Below are positions 13,016 through 24,216 of a stretch of 64,000 nt of DNA, one piece after another. The notes under the pieces were generated by a model. That model saw only the letters and a program-made list of their open reading frames with translations, ran no database searches and was not told where the DNA came from. Numbering within the stretch: the first letter of the stretch is position 1; each line of letters opens with the position of its first letter. A program made the translations under genes and the position numbers. The DNA lies in NCBI GenBank assembly GCA_037903475.1, contig JBAJFG010000035.1:496001-560000 (forward strand). The letters run 5' to 3'. Origin of the DNA: Ancylostoma caninum (lineage: Eukaryota; Nematoda; Chromadorea; Rhabditida; Ancylostomatidae).

Positions 13016-16000
13016 ATGGCCGCCGATGTTTTGGCACCAGGATTTTGGGAGATTGGTGCGTACAAGAACAATGTGCGAAGAATGAAGGTACCTTTTTCTA
13101 TTTTTCTTTCTCTTCTCTTCCTTACTTTGCAGCTATGATTGTTATAACTGCTTTTCTTTACTTGACATCTCATAAGTAAAGTAGCTGTTACGTAATATTT
13201 GTTTTGTATATGACCTATTCAACAGTGCGTCGTCGTCCCACGCTTGCAGAGGCTTGACGGGGGAACGTTTGCACAGCAACGCTGATTGCCCTTGACTCAT
13301 TCCTGGCCCTTTCAGGAAATTGCCCAGTACCGTTGTGTTTTCATTGATAGACGGCTTATTTCAGTCGCGCTACGATTGGTTCTCTTGCAAGAATGAAAAA
13401 TTACCTCTTGAAGTGGTTATTTTTATCCGCTTCGTCTTTTTTATGCAATAAAATTGTTGCTAATTAATAGAAAAACCAAGAACTTACAGCATTTTCCTGA
13501 ACAGTCACAAGCTGTCAAGGCGCCCAAGTTATGCTGAAAAAACCAAACTAGCGCGCTTTCCTTTTTTTTGGAATTTTACTGATTTTTTGCAGCTGGAAAA
13601 AATCGGATTCATCATTATTATCGGCCTACCATTAGCATTTAAGCGGTTAACAGCACTTAAAACCTTCACTCCTCTATCGTGTTCAATAAAAAATCTCCCT
13701 TTTTTCTAGGATGGTATTGACGAATTGGATGATTTCACTAAAATGGCCCGTGAAAGAGCAGACATTGAAGCGAAATATGGGAAAACAATGCAACAGTTTG
13801 CGGAAAAATGGAAGGCACACGTTGACAAGGCCGTTCAATCTGGCTCCATTAAGGTAGTGACGAGTTTATTAGCTTTTTTTCTTAGGTATTGTCTTTGCAA
13901 TTGAAATGTTAGTGACGAAAAGACAGTCATCTTTCGTAAGAAGGGGAATATGGAACGCATGCAGCTCTTTCAGTAGTTTTTCCGGACATGAATAACTAAC
14001 GAGACCCATGTGAAAACGTGTTCATAGCGAAAATTCGGCAGTAGCTGCAAAACGAGCACTATACGGGAAAAGTAGAACATCAATGTTTGCACTTTTAGAA
14101 AGCTTGGCTGGGTGTGTTGGAAGAAGCTGAAGCAATTTCTGTTCAACATAATCGCGTAAAGGATCGACTTATGGACGAAGTTGGTGGTGTCGTTTCATTC
14201 TGTGTGCTTCATCGCTGGCATTCGCTGTTTTTACCGTGCGGTTTTGTGCGGAAGCGCACGTGCACGTCACTTAAACGATTCAGGTCCTCAAAACGCTGGC
14301 ACTCTACCGGAAAGAGAATTACCATCCATCAGCGTTTCGCGCGCCAAAGGAAATTCGCGAAGCCGAAGAGGGCTTCGAAAGGGTATGTTTTGACAGGGTA
14401 CTTGCTTGTTTCTCGTGATATTCAGGATATCTACAGTATCCCAAAGACGCTGAAATTATCACATGACGTTGAGTAACTTTCGCCTCAAAACTCGACATAC
14501 ATGTTTTCGATCCTTAACACTGCTTATCTATCCTAAGAAATAGTAGGATCTCCCCTCCCTGCCTCCACTCCCATACCTATTTTTAAGTTTTTGCAGTTGA
14601 GTAGTATCCACGAGAAATTACTACATGTCCTTCACCAATCTTCACGGTTCAAGTGTACGTAGATTTGATTGAGGCTGAACAAACATGTTCACGAAGGTCA
14701 CAAAAAGGTGACTGACTATCCGTAGTACGGTTTTCGAGCGGCACTAAAAAGGCTTTTTTCATTGTGAGGAATTTTGCTGACGAGGTGCGAAATCCTGTTT
14801 ATCCAGGAAATATTTGTTCTTAGACGGCGTTCCTCACACGTACTCTCAAGTGTTGATGATTCGAGAGCAGCGGCGCGTTTTTTCACACTTTTTTCTTTCT
14901 CGAAATCGTCAACTTTGGGAATGTCTATAATATTAATAGTGGATTTGTTGCTCGAAACCACTTGTGGAGCTCTTACGGTCCTTTAAGGTGGAACGAGTTC
15001 CTGGGAAACCTGCTAATATTTGTTCAATGCACATGACTCCAAAATGGGACACTAGCGGAAATAAACTTTTCGAGAGTCCTCTATGGAACTTTGGCTGTGA
15101 TTCAAAATTACAAAGCTCTACGTTGAAGAAACACAGCTAATAGCTGCTAATGAAATGCTGTTTGGAATGATTACCGATCTGTTAAGTAAACAGGGAAATT
15201 CTGGATAGAACGTTTGACGAAAACTGGTACAGCTTAGGCAAGCTCCGGACAATGTCATGAAGCTTACCATGGTTTGCTAGTGGGTAAACAACTGAGGGCT
15301 GGAATTGCCCTAGTTTCTCGAGCGTTGACGGGTGGCTGAAGACTAGTGTGAGCCTGCGCAAAGAATATTGCTAGAAAATCAACAGATTCATGTCTTAAAT
15401 GGCGAAGAATACTCCGAAGTAATCCAGTTAAATCTTGTGGGCCAAACAAATTCAATATGGTCTACTAAATCATTGTATATTTATTTATTCGTACGTAGTT
15501 AAAACACGCGTCAACGAATACCAACATTTAAAAAAACATGAACAGAACGCGAAAAATAAAAACTAAGAACGAACTCAGAAGAGAATATCACAATGCCGGC
15601 CTACTCTCTGTCTCGTGTTACTTGATTTTAAGAAAACTGCTCTCAAAGCATAATTCTTTACTCTTCTTCTCTTTATCTTTCGCGGTAATTAGTAACGGAA
15701 AGGGTGCCATGAGCCAACGATTCACTTGAAGTCCAAGTGCTGCTGGCTTGTGGTGGGAAACAATACAAAGTTTGAAATTGAGCAATTGAACCTCTTCTAT
15801 GTGCTGTTTGCACTTTCAGTGCCCTGTTTTTACTGGTTACGAAGCCATTAGATCTCCCATTGAGCAACTGCATGCACCACCTGATTGTCTGTCCGTACAT
15901 ATTTGAGGAGAACCCGTATAATCATACCAGAAGATTCCAGGAAAGCATGCACGCATATCGATTGGTCGCGATTCTTAGTTCTGTTCGTGGATTTTCCACA

Positions 16001-19000
16001 AAAAAAGTGGTCATTCGCTGAGTTTTCTGGTCTTGATCGCTTTTTTCCAATTATGGGTGAAGGTACTGAGCGGATCTCTAATGGTTTCTGCCAGCATTTC
16101 ACCCCTTGATTTCACTAAGCTCTCTAGGATAGTTCTTCACCTATATAGATGAGTTACAGTAAGTATTTCCATCACTATCAAGGATTCCCAATCATGTCAC
16201 AGCCTATTCTGATTTCTCCCAACTGTATATTACCTTTCTAAGCAGTTGTTAGACAAAACTGTTCAACTGTTTTTTTTTAATGTATTCTGGCCTTACTTAT
16301 TTGTTCAGGTCAAGGCGCTTGTAGTTGAACTCTTTTTGCTTTTTGAAGTTCGTCATGTCGGATTTATATAAACTACTGCTTTATAACTCGAATTTATATA
16401 AACTATATGTCTTTTTAAAGGTTTTGTTTTCTACCCCATTTACAGATAAAAAGACTGACTCTGACTGCTATTGCTGAAACTTTCTGTAACTTTTATTGCT
16501 GAAACTTCTAATTGTTTTCCTACACATTGAATAGAGGTGGAATCCACCTACTTTTTCATCGGAACCCGCTTGCATTTTTCTACTGTTGAAACCGAGTGTT
16601 GGGGATGCACTTCTACTGAAAGAAGTCATAGACTTATTCGCTCACTTGCACGGATTATCGTAACAGGAACTCGATTCTCTTGTTGATTTTGAGTTTGATT
16701 ATCTCTGGCCGAACTTTCTCTACCAGTCTATAGCAAAGTTTTCGTCCAAATTTGAAGATTCTGCGAATTTTTTTTTTCATTTCCCTCTTTACAGTTCTGC
16801 TCTAGTTAAGCGGTGTTTGTAGTTACGCCTAAAGGTCCGATTGGCTTTGAACCTCGGCATGAGCTTCTTATATTTACATATGTCAAAGCCGAAGTTCAAA
16901 GCTGATCCTGAGGTTTGCTGATTAACGGTTTTTCCATAGTTATTGAGAGTTTTTAATAGGTAGCTGGTACATACATATAACTCTCATTCTCTCATTCAGT
17001 CAAGTGCCTATAAAATCGAATGGCCACTAAAACATGTGTTCTGCTAGCGCTGGGAATAGATTTTTTCTTGAAAACTTGTTTCTTTTTTTTCGGGCGAAAC
17101 AACCAGTTACGTATTTTTTGCGTCTCCACTTGTGTGCATCTTTACTCTGCTGATGACACCGTTTGTTTCTGATTTAACTGATGAATTTCACCTTCTTCCT
17201 TAGAATGTTCTGTGTCTAAATATGCACAGAGTTCCAAGCCAAAGTCCAAAGATGATCCTGAGGTTTGCGGATGCCTTTTTCGAGGGAACACGTGTCGTTT
17301 GACCGTCGATCGAGCGGCGTTGTCATCGTTGTGTTTTCAGCTGTTCGTCACTTCGGTAGGCTCTGTAGAGCTCGTTCGCGCGTGGTGTTGACCACTGTTT
17401 CGGTCCGAATGTTTGCTGAAGCGGGCGCTTTACGAGTCGCATTGGCTTACCTCTGTTTGAGTTCGGGATAAGCATCGCCGCGTCCACCACCTTCTAGTAC
17501 CATCTCGAGCATAGATGCTGACCCTCAAGGGGTCAAAGAGTTCGAGCGCCGCGGGGTGGGAACATGACGTGCAACAGGGCAGCGCTGATTGAAAAAAAAA
17601 GTTAAAAAAAACTCTGGGGTGAAATGGATAGATTTATAAATTTCATTGTATGATCAAACAACTCATTTGGGACTGTGCCTTCTATTACAAAAAAGAAGAC
17701 AAGTTTACCTAACTTATTTATTTATGCACCCAAGATGCTCCATAAAAATGAACCAAAGCATTAATATCACAAGAATGTCGCCATATATGTATGTTAGTTT
17801 GCTAAAATCGTGAGTAGCACCTCAATGCAAGTAAAAGCCAGAGTTCAAAGAGTGGTTGTTAAAAAAGAATTATTGAAAAATATGAGACCATTCCTACACA
17901 ATGAGGTGAATCGTTACGCATACTCTCCGGGACAGTATAAGTCTACATATAATGTCCTTGGTTGCTCCAAAGTTCCTAGGCAGGTATTTTTGTTCCGTAT
18001 TTTTGAGATTCTGGCTATCTTTCTTTTTGGTGAATTAGAAATATCTATTATGTTTGCTTGTCGCACTTATTTTAACAGCGTTTTTTTTTTCATAAATTGG
18101 CGATCGCTGGGTAGACTTCATAGTTTTAGCGGAAGAACGGAAGAAACGGTCTCTTTCTTTTACTAAAATTCTCAAACCCCACTTTTCAGGCTCAAAGAAA
18201 ATGGAAAAAGCTTTACGAAAAGCTTGAATCCAGCAAGAAAGCCTACTACTCTGCCTGCCGCCAAGAAAAATCCGCGTTAGTGAATTTGACAAACAGCCAG
18301 GTGAAATTTTTTTCTTGTCACACTTCTGTTACTGTCAATTGTTGTCGTCCTTTTTTTTTTCTTTATGCTGCTGAAATCACTAGCATCATTTGTAGGCGGA
18401 TTCCTCAGTGTCTCTGGATGGTGCCCAAAAACTGCGTGATCGTCTGGAAAAATGTCGAGAAGATGTGCAGAAGTGCAAGTCTGCCTACGAAAAGAATATA
18501 GCCGAGATCACACAGTACAGGTATGGGGGAATAATCAAACTTATGGATTTTTTAAAGAGCGCGTGTGGCGCAGTGGTAAGAGGCTCGCTGCGCACGCACA
18601 CGATCGATGGTTCGATCCCGCCCGAGGCCAACCAAGCCTTCCATCCCTCCGGGGTCGGTAAATTGGTACCAGAGGAGTCTGGGAGGATGAAGCACTGACT
18701 TGGTACATCGGGTGCCCCCCGCAAGTCATTGTACAGGGCACATACGCATTCAACGCCTCTACGATGCTCAGATGAAGTCGAATGCGTGGCGCATCCCTCG
18801 TGACGGGATTGATTAACGCCGACCACTTTATCCTTTATCCTTTATGGATTTTTTAGCTATTCAGTCAACAAAATTCAAAACTTCTCAACTGGAATTATGC
18901 GGGAAATTGGACTTACATTCCTCTCCGATAGTCAGTTCTGATCCCTATTCTCCTGGAATCGTTTCATATGGTCATCCCATTTCATCAGTGAAATAAATAC

Positions 19001-22000
19001 ATATGTGAATCTACTTAAATGTATGTGAATTCTTCTCTGATCCTCAGCTTTTCTGCCTAAGCCGGTCAAATTCTCCTTTTCGTTTTCTCTCAGTCATCCC
19101 CTCTGGCCATTCACTGATGGAAATTTGGATTTCTAACCGTTGTGGGGTTGTTTTTTTTCTGCTGTGCAAAGTGAGCTGGCTAATTCAGAAACCTTTCCTG
19201 TGACGGACTCTTAGAAACACTAGCAACAACCTTTACCTCACTGTTTATCCGCGGCTTCTGGAACAGTCTAGAAACCCTAGTAAATTCGTACTTTATAAAT
19301 CACAGCAATCTACTGTACAAAATTCCAATAAACTGCATGTCTTTTTAAGGGTATGCAGAGTATGTATAGCTCTCTGGTATTTTCACATATGAAGGATAGC
19401 TGAGCCGATCCTGATCTAAAGTGGGCCTGGGCTTTACATCCGGGAATTATTCAAATGGGTTTTTCTTCGATAAATCCAGCCGTCGAATACTTGCTCCGTA
19501 TCCAAATCTGGTTTCACTTATGGAAATTTCTGAAACTAGATTGGAAATATTAAAACCTCTAGTAAAAAGTGAATAACATCGTGCGATGTCTACTAGATTT
19601 TACGGTCATATTTACGAGGCTTGTTTTTGCTACTGTAGCTGAGCGTTTTTACTTTTTTCTTTCCATAAAATATGTACTTGTTCAATTCATTTGCGATCTG
19701 CAATCCATTACACTGTGAACATAGGCATTCGTTGTGTTGAGCACAATCATAACAGCACACCGACAATGCGAGATTCTATCGCTAAGCAAACATATCGTAA
19801 AGATTGGCGTCGAGAAGCTGTTATCACGTGTAGAGGGACGATTTCAGAGCGCCATACATCGAAGACATGACGTTCGAATTTGAAAAATGCCAAGCGATGG
19901 AAATGAAACGAAGCAGATTCTTTGTGGAAATGGTCTGCGCCACACAACAAGTTCTTGTCGATTTGGCTAGGAACAATAAGTAAGTGAAGTGCTTATCAAG
20001 TTCTTATCAATCGTCGAGAACGACCGAATCCATTGGGAGCGATTGTTCGTGCGATTGAAAAGTTACGGTGGAATGCGGAAGGAAATGAGATCCAGAAGGA
20101 AGAGGTGAAAGCGATTAAAATTGCAGTTTTTCTCTGGGCTTTACACAAGCGGCTTGGATACAAGAAATGCGCACTCTTCCGCACTTAGAAATGTTTACAA
20201 AGCGGTTCGATTAAGAGGAAGCTACAAACGATTACACATACTGAGGTTGATGTGCGTCCAGCCACTGTAGAATTTCTTTTGGGTAAATTATGTTTTTTTC
20301 CAAACTGCAGAAAATTCGCTACATCTCGTAGGAGCGGTGGTTTGCTGAAGGCTACGGAAAATAAGATGCTCTTGCTTAAAATGAAAAATAAACGTAACAA
20401 ACATGAATGTAGAGTGTCAGGAATTTTCTAATTCAAGCTCTAATTTCCAACATTTCTCCACGAAAATGGAAAGTTGGAAGCCAAGCGTAAGGTGAAAGAA
20501 AAAATTTATGGAATACAACATAACCAGTATGGTCTTGAATATGGCTGCAGCAGCACTTCTTCTGTCACATTAAAAGTTAGTTTCAAAACCCAGAGAATTC
20601 AGAATGCTGAAGTCGCGTCAGAAGTAATTCTCAGCTTGAACTGCAAGTTGAAGATGTAATTTCATAATTGTAGATCTAATTTGTCATTTCAATCATAATT
20701 CATAGTTGTTATTTAATTTTCTGCTCTATAAATTGTTGCTAACATATTGCTGAGCTGAGCTCCTACCTTATTCGTTTGAGATTAGAAAATTTGTCTTAGT
20801 GCTTACGTCTGCTACATGGATGGGATCTTCCCAGTTACATGTTAGCGCATTTCTTATCTTAGCACAATTTCCTATCGACAATCATCTATTTTATGTACGC
20901 CCAATTATTTGAAGATACCCTAGTTGGTTAGCTTCGGGTATTCATTTCTTAGCGCTAATTACGTAAGCCTAACAGTACAGGTTTAACTCTATGGGGGAAA
21001 AAGCATTTTGTTATTAGAAGTAAGGTAATTATCACTTGGCCAATAATGCTTTCTAAAGCCTCCATTCCATCATTCTGATAAGACCTATGATAGCTCTTTT
21101 TCGGAAAATTGCTTAGAATTGGTGTCCGTTTTTATTTCTCCACCATTAAAGCAAAACATTTATAATTCATCTATAGTCCAGCTGCCATTGTGATTTCCAG
21201 ATTTGCTCAACTTCACGGAAGCCTCGAAGAAACACTGCGGACATGTGATGAGAACGCACTCACTTCAGATTTACAAGCATGGTCATCAATTAATGGAAAG
21301 GATGCGCGTACGGAATGGCCAGCTTTTGAGGTGATTTCTTTGGTTGTGACAGTGCACAAGATGTGCTTCATATATTTTTTCGATTATGTAGATCGTAGAT
21401 TTTCCAAAACTGGCGTAAATTATCTCGATTAGTCGTAAAAATAACCGTAAATCACAATTTAGGTATCGTACTTAAACACATCTCAGGGTCCCACGCTCAC
21501 TTTTTGCATGTTTTGTGTTGTAATTTGAATGTTACCTAAAAGTATTAATCACAGGGTGACACCAAAGTCTTTGGCCGAGGACTTTATAGCAGTTATTTCT
21601 CGCGCCTTGCCGGGAAACCCATGACTTTGTATTCCCGTTGACTCCCCAAATGTCTCGAACACACATGCAAAATTTCAGAATCCATAGCTCTATGTGAACA
21701 TTGTGTGATCTGCAAACATGAAACGAGGTAGAGATGGAAATGGCCGCAAGTGAACTCCCTGCGAGATCTTTTCCAAGAACTTCTTCTGATTGACTCTCCA
21801 AATCACTAATTTTTTGCCCAGTATTTAGGAGGGCAGAAACTTTCTATCCTGGGAAGATTCGTGTGTTTGATTTCTTGACAGGAAATAGTCAATAGATTGC
21901 CACCACTACTTTTTCCCACTAGAATTCACAAAACAAAGGGCAAAAGTGGGCAGAGCGAAATCCTGAGAGATATGTTATTTCTTAGGCTCAAGCACATCTG

Positions 22001-23723
22001 ACAAAAATAAGGCCAGCATTTGGCAAAAGTTTTCCATCAAGTTCCAATAGAAAAAGCAACGGAAGGATGGTTCACACTCCTCAGTTCCTGACCGCGCCAA
22101 AACATCGCATTTGCTTAATAATTAACGTGCTCCCTGAAATGGAGACCTCTGGATCTCTGAAGGACAGTTCTTAGAACACAAAAGTTGAGCTAACTTTTGC
22201 TAAGATACCGGCTTCCTTGGTGTAGACCTAACGAGAAGACGAGGTCATAAAAGCTCGACCAACTTGCGGCCCTTGTGCGTTGCAGTCGCCGACTGTTTCA
22301 TCGACTCTACGGAGAACCCAGGGGAGATATCCAAAATCCAAGAGTGGATTTTTAAAGCATATGAACAATACATAGACCAGATAGATTTCCAGGTTGCTAG
22401 CCTATCTAATCTCAATCTTACAATTTGTTAAATTTGACCAAAGACTTTGTTGTCACCCTTCTTACTTGCTTTTCATCAGGCCTTTTATATAATGGTAAAG
22501 AAAGTAATATAGAATTGGGACATAATTAGCATATCAGTAATCACGTCAGTCTTGTTTTTTTTTCTGGAATGCAAAATTATACTCCCGAAACTCTGCTCCA
22601 TAAGTCCATCCAATGATTTTGTATAATTTGATATCGCTCCTCCTTGAAAAGGCCATGCTTTGCTTTGCGTGATTCTAGGATTCATTTGGAGATATCTTTG
22701 TTCTGTTGTTCATCGAGTGCACATGGAGTTTTACACTTTTCAGCACTCATGGTTTGAAAACGTACATTTCCATTCTAGGAATATACAGAACAAATACGGA
22801 CAATCGCATCAAAAAGTGGACAAAACAGTTCTAATGCTGTAGTACTAACTAAACAAATAATCAAAACTGATGATGTGCCAGGACCTGCCACCGTGCCAGC
22901 AACCGCTTACAGTGACAATGGAAAGGTATCTGCAACAAATAGAGTTTGACATTACTTGTAAAATATAATACAGTCTGTTTTAGAACAGCGATTCGGACAC
23001 GAATACATTTGATAGTCGTAAAAATGCCATACACAAGGACAAAGCTCAACACGGACAACAGAATACAGACAGACATTGGGAGAATAGAGGTACATTTTGT
23101 TCATCTGATGTTGTTTCATCATTTCTTCTGATGAATAGAGAGTAATTTTTCAATATTGTGTTATAGTTGCTCTAGATTCACCTCCGCTCTCGACGACAAC
23201 ACCTGATTCTGCGAAATACGGTGACTTTGAAGAACTTCATACAAAGTCTATGGCAACAGTGCTGTATGACTACAGTCCGTTGGAAAATGATGAGATTCCA
23301 CTGCAGAAGGGTGAGTTTTGGGCGTACTCTGGCACTGATTCTTGGTGGCATTTTGGATTCCAAGAAAAAGTCCAGGATTTTGAGGAAAGATCTAAAATCC
23401 AAGGATCCGCTAAGTTTTTCAGGTGAAACAATCGAAGTGCTCAGTGATGCAGACTCATTGGGTTGGTGTACTGGACGTAAAAACGGAGAGGTCTGTTAAA
23501 TTATGAATTACTAAACTAGAACTAAATCAGTTTGCCAAGATTAATGAGTTATAACTGTACTAGTTGTCTACTCGTTCTCATTTTTAGTTATCTACTAGTA
23601 TTTAAGCGCATTTTTACCCACAGGCATGGTCCTTTCAAACGGAAAAAATGTTTTATCCACACTGTGCTGAGTACTTGCTTTCAGATCGGTCTATTCCCGG
23701 CGAGCTACGTGCAAGTGATGTGA
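13016..23723 (+). CDS. sdpn-1: Syndapin/PACSIN F-BAR and SH3 protein
   Basis: Syndapins bend membranes through an F-BAR dimer and recruit dynamin and WASP partners through SH3 during endocytosis and recycling. The exons read in frame: 13016-13087, 13710-13853, 14099-14179, 14284-14382, 18190-18300, 18396-18520, 19848-19979, 21201-21330, 22779-22925, 22984-23089, 23176-23310, 23423-23490 and 23685-23723, giving 462 residues. The start FWEIGAYKNNVRRMKDGID matches the PACSIN opening. F-BAR landmarks follow: ERADIEAKYGKTM, EIREAEEGF, KLRDRLEKCREDVQKCK, PYIEDMT and EWPAFE, to about residue 298. A polar linker follows; I see no NPF motif in it. SH3 spans 408-462 (VLYDY, GW, GLFPASYV). The start lies one base after TTTTTAG, suggesting trans-splicing. 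The exon 3 donor is weak (GAA|GTTGGT). Intron 4 is 3.8 kb. Family assignment is secure. Confidence 0.95.
14383..18189. other. Large intron 4 of sdpn-1
   Basis: At 3.8 kb this is the longest intron in the gene. I see no secure nested gene. On the - strand, 14716-14961 and 15264-15455 give reading frames of 81 and 63 codons with unremarkable composition and no recognised domain. A short motif is duplicated at 16886-16922 and 17232-17270 (TGATCCTGAGGTTTGC shared). A GC-rich patch at 17270-17580 stands out from the T-rich intron and could be an internal promoter or a repeat fragment. Confidence 0.5.
18541..18855 (+). mobile_element. tRNA-derived SINE with 14-bp target duplication
   Basis: The element body is about 18555-18841, inside intron 6 of sdpn-1 and in the sense orientation. 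Its head carries an RNA polymerase III A box (TGGCGCAGTGG, 18566-18576) and B box (GGTTCGATCCC, 18609-18619) at tRNA-like spacing. It continues for about 200 bases of non-tRNA sequence and ends in a TTTATCC tail repeat (18827-18844). The 14-base sequence TTATGGATTTTTTA flanks it perfectly at 18541-18554 and 18842-18855, the mark of LINE-assisted insertion. The tRNA part is not a functional gene. Confidence 0.9.
19980..21200. other. Intron 7 of sdpn-1 with unexplained open frame
   Basis: This intron joins exon 7 (ending in AA) to exon 8 (starting with A), restoring a lysine, so nothing in it is needed for the protein. Near 20003-20188 a + frame of about 60 codons has a charged, helix-like composition (for example RAIEKLRWNAEGNEIQKEEV) and closes with a stop. 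It does not match the syndapin family. It could be an alternative exon, a degraded insert or chance. Confidence 0.4.
21331..22778. other. Intron 8 of sdpn-1
   Basis: A 1.4 kb intron of ordinary T-rich composition between the end of the F-BAR domain and the linker exons. I see no gene or structured element in it. Confidence 0.7.
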
Positions 23724-24216
23724 TTACGGACATATTTTCTTACCGTATCAGTTATATACATATATTTGTAGTTTATTACAATTTATCGCAGAAGTCTTGT
23801 CTGTTCGGTACTGTTTCTTGCGTGGGTTTATGGGCGGAATAAGGGAGATTTCTTAATCTGACATTGTTTGACAGGTTATCTGCCGATGAAGTAACGTAAG
23901 AGACGATGAAACTTGCTAGTTACGGATTATTGTAGATTATTCTACTTCCTTGAAGTGTTTCTTTTCCGAGATATTGCACACACCACTCTTTATTGAGTGG
24001 ATAACTACATAGACGCTTTCGCTTTGGCGCTTTTTTCTATAGAATATGAAGACTACCGTATTTTTTTCATATGATATATACATATATGTTGTACCGCAGT
24101 GTCATTTCCATTGTCACATTAAATAATTTATTTTGTTGATGTTGTTCACATCAAATACTACAAGTAGTTGGGAGATCTATACAGTATGAAATTTATGCAC
24201 ATTTATACTTGAATAT
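23724..24216. terminator. Convergent 3' ends of sdpn-1 and the HAD gene
   Basis: The two genes end about 490 bases apart, tail to tail. On the + strand ATTAAA lies at 24118-24123, a plausible polyadenylation signal for sdpn-1. On the - strand AATAAA lies at 24127-24132, 85 bases beyond the HAD stop codon. The signals are only three bases apart, so if the + signal is used the two 3' untranslated regions would overlap. Confidence 0.5.

Noticed and set aside
17810..18166. 118-codon + strand ORF just upstream of sdpn-1 exon 5
   Set aside because: Exon 4 joins exon 5 in phase with full F-BAR continuity, and this frame does not fit the family.
18556..18630. tRNA gene
   Set aside because: A and B boxes are present, but the sequence does not close into a tRNA acceptor stem and runs into a SINE body with a tail and target duplications.
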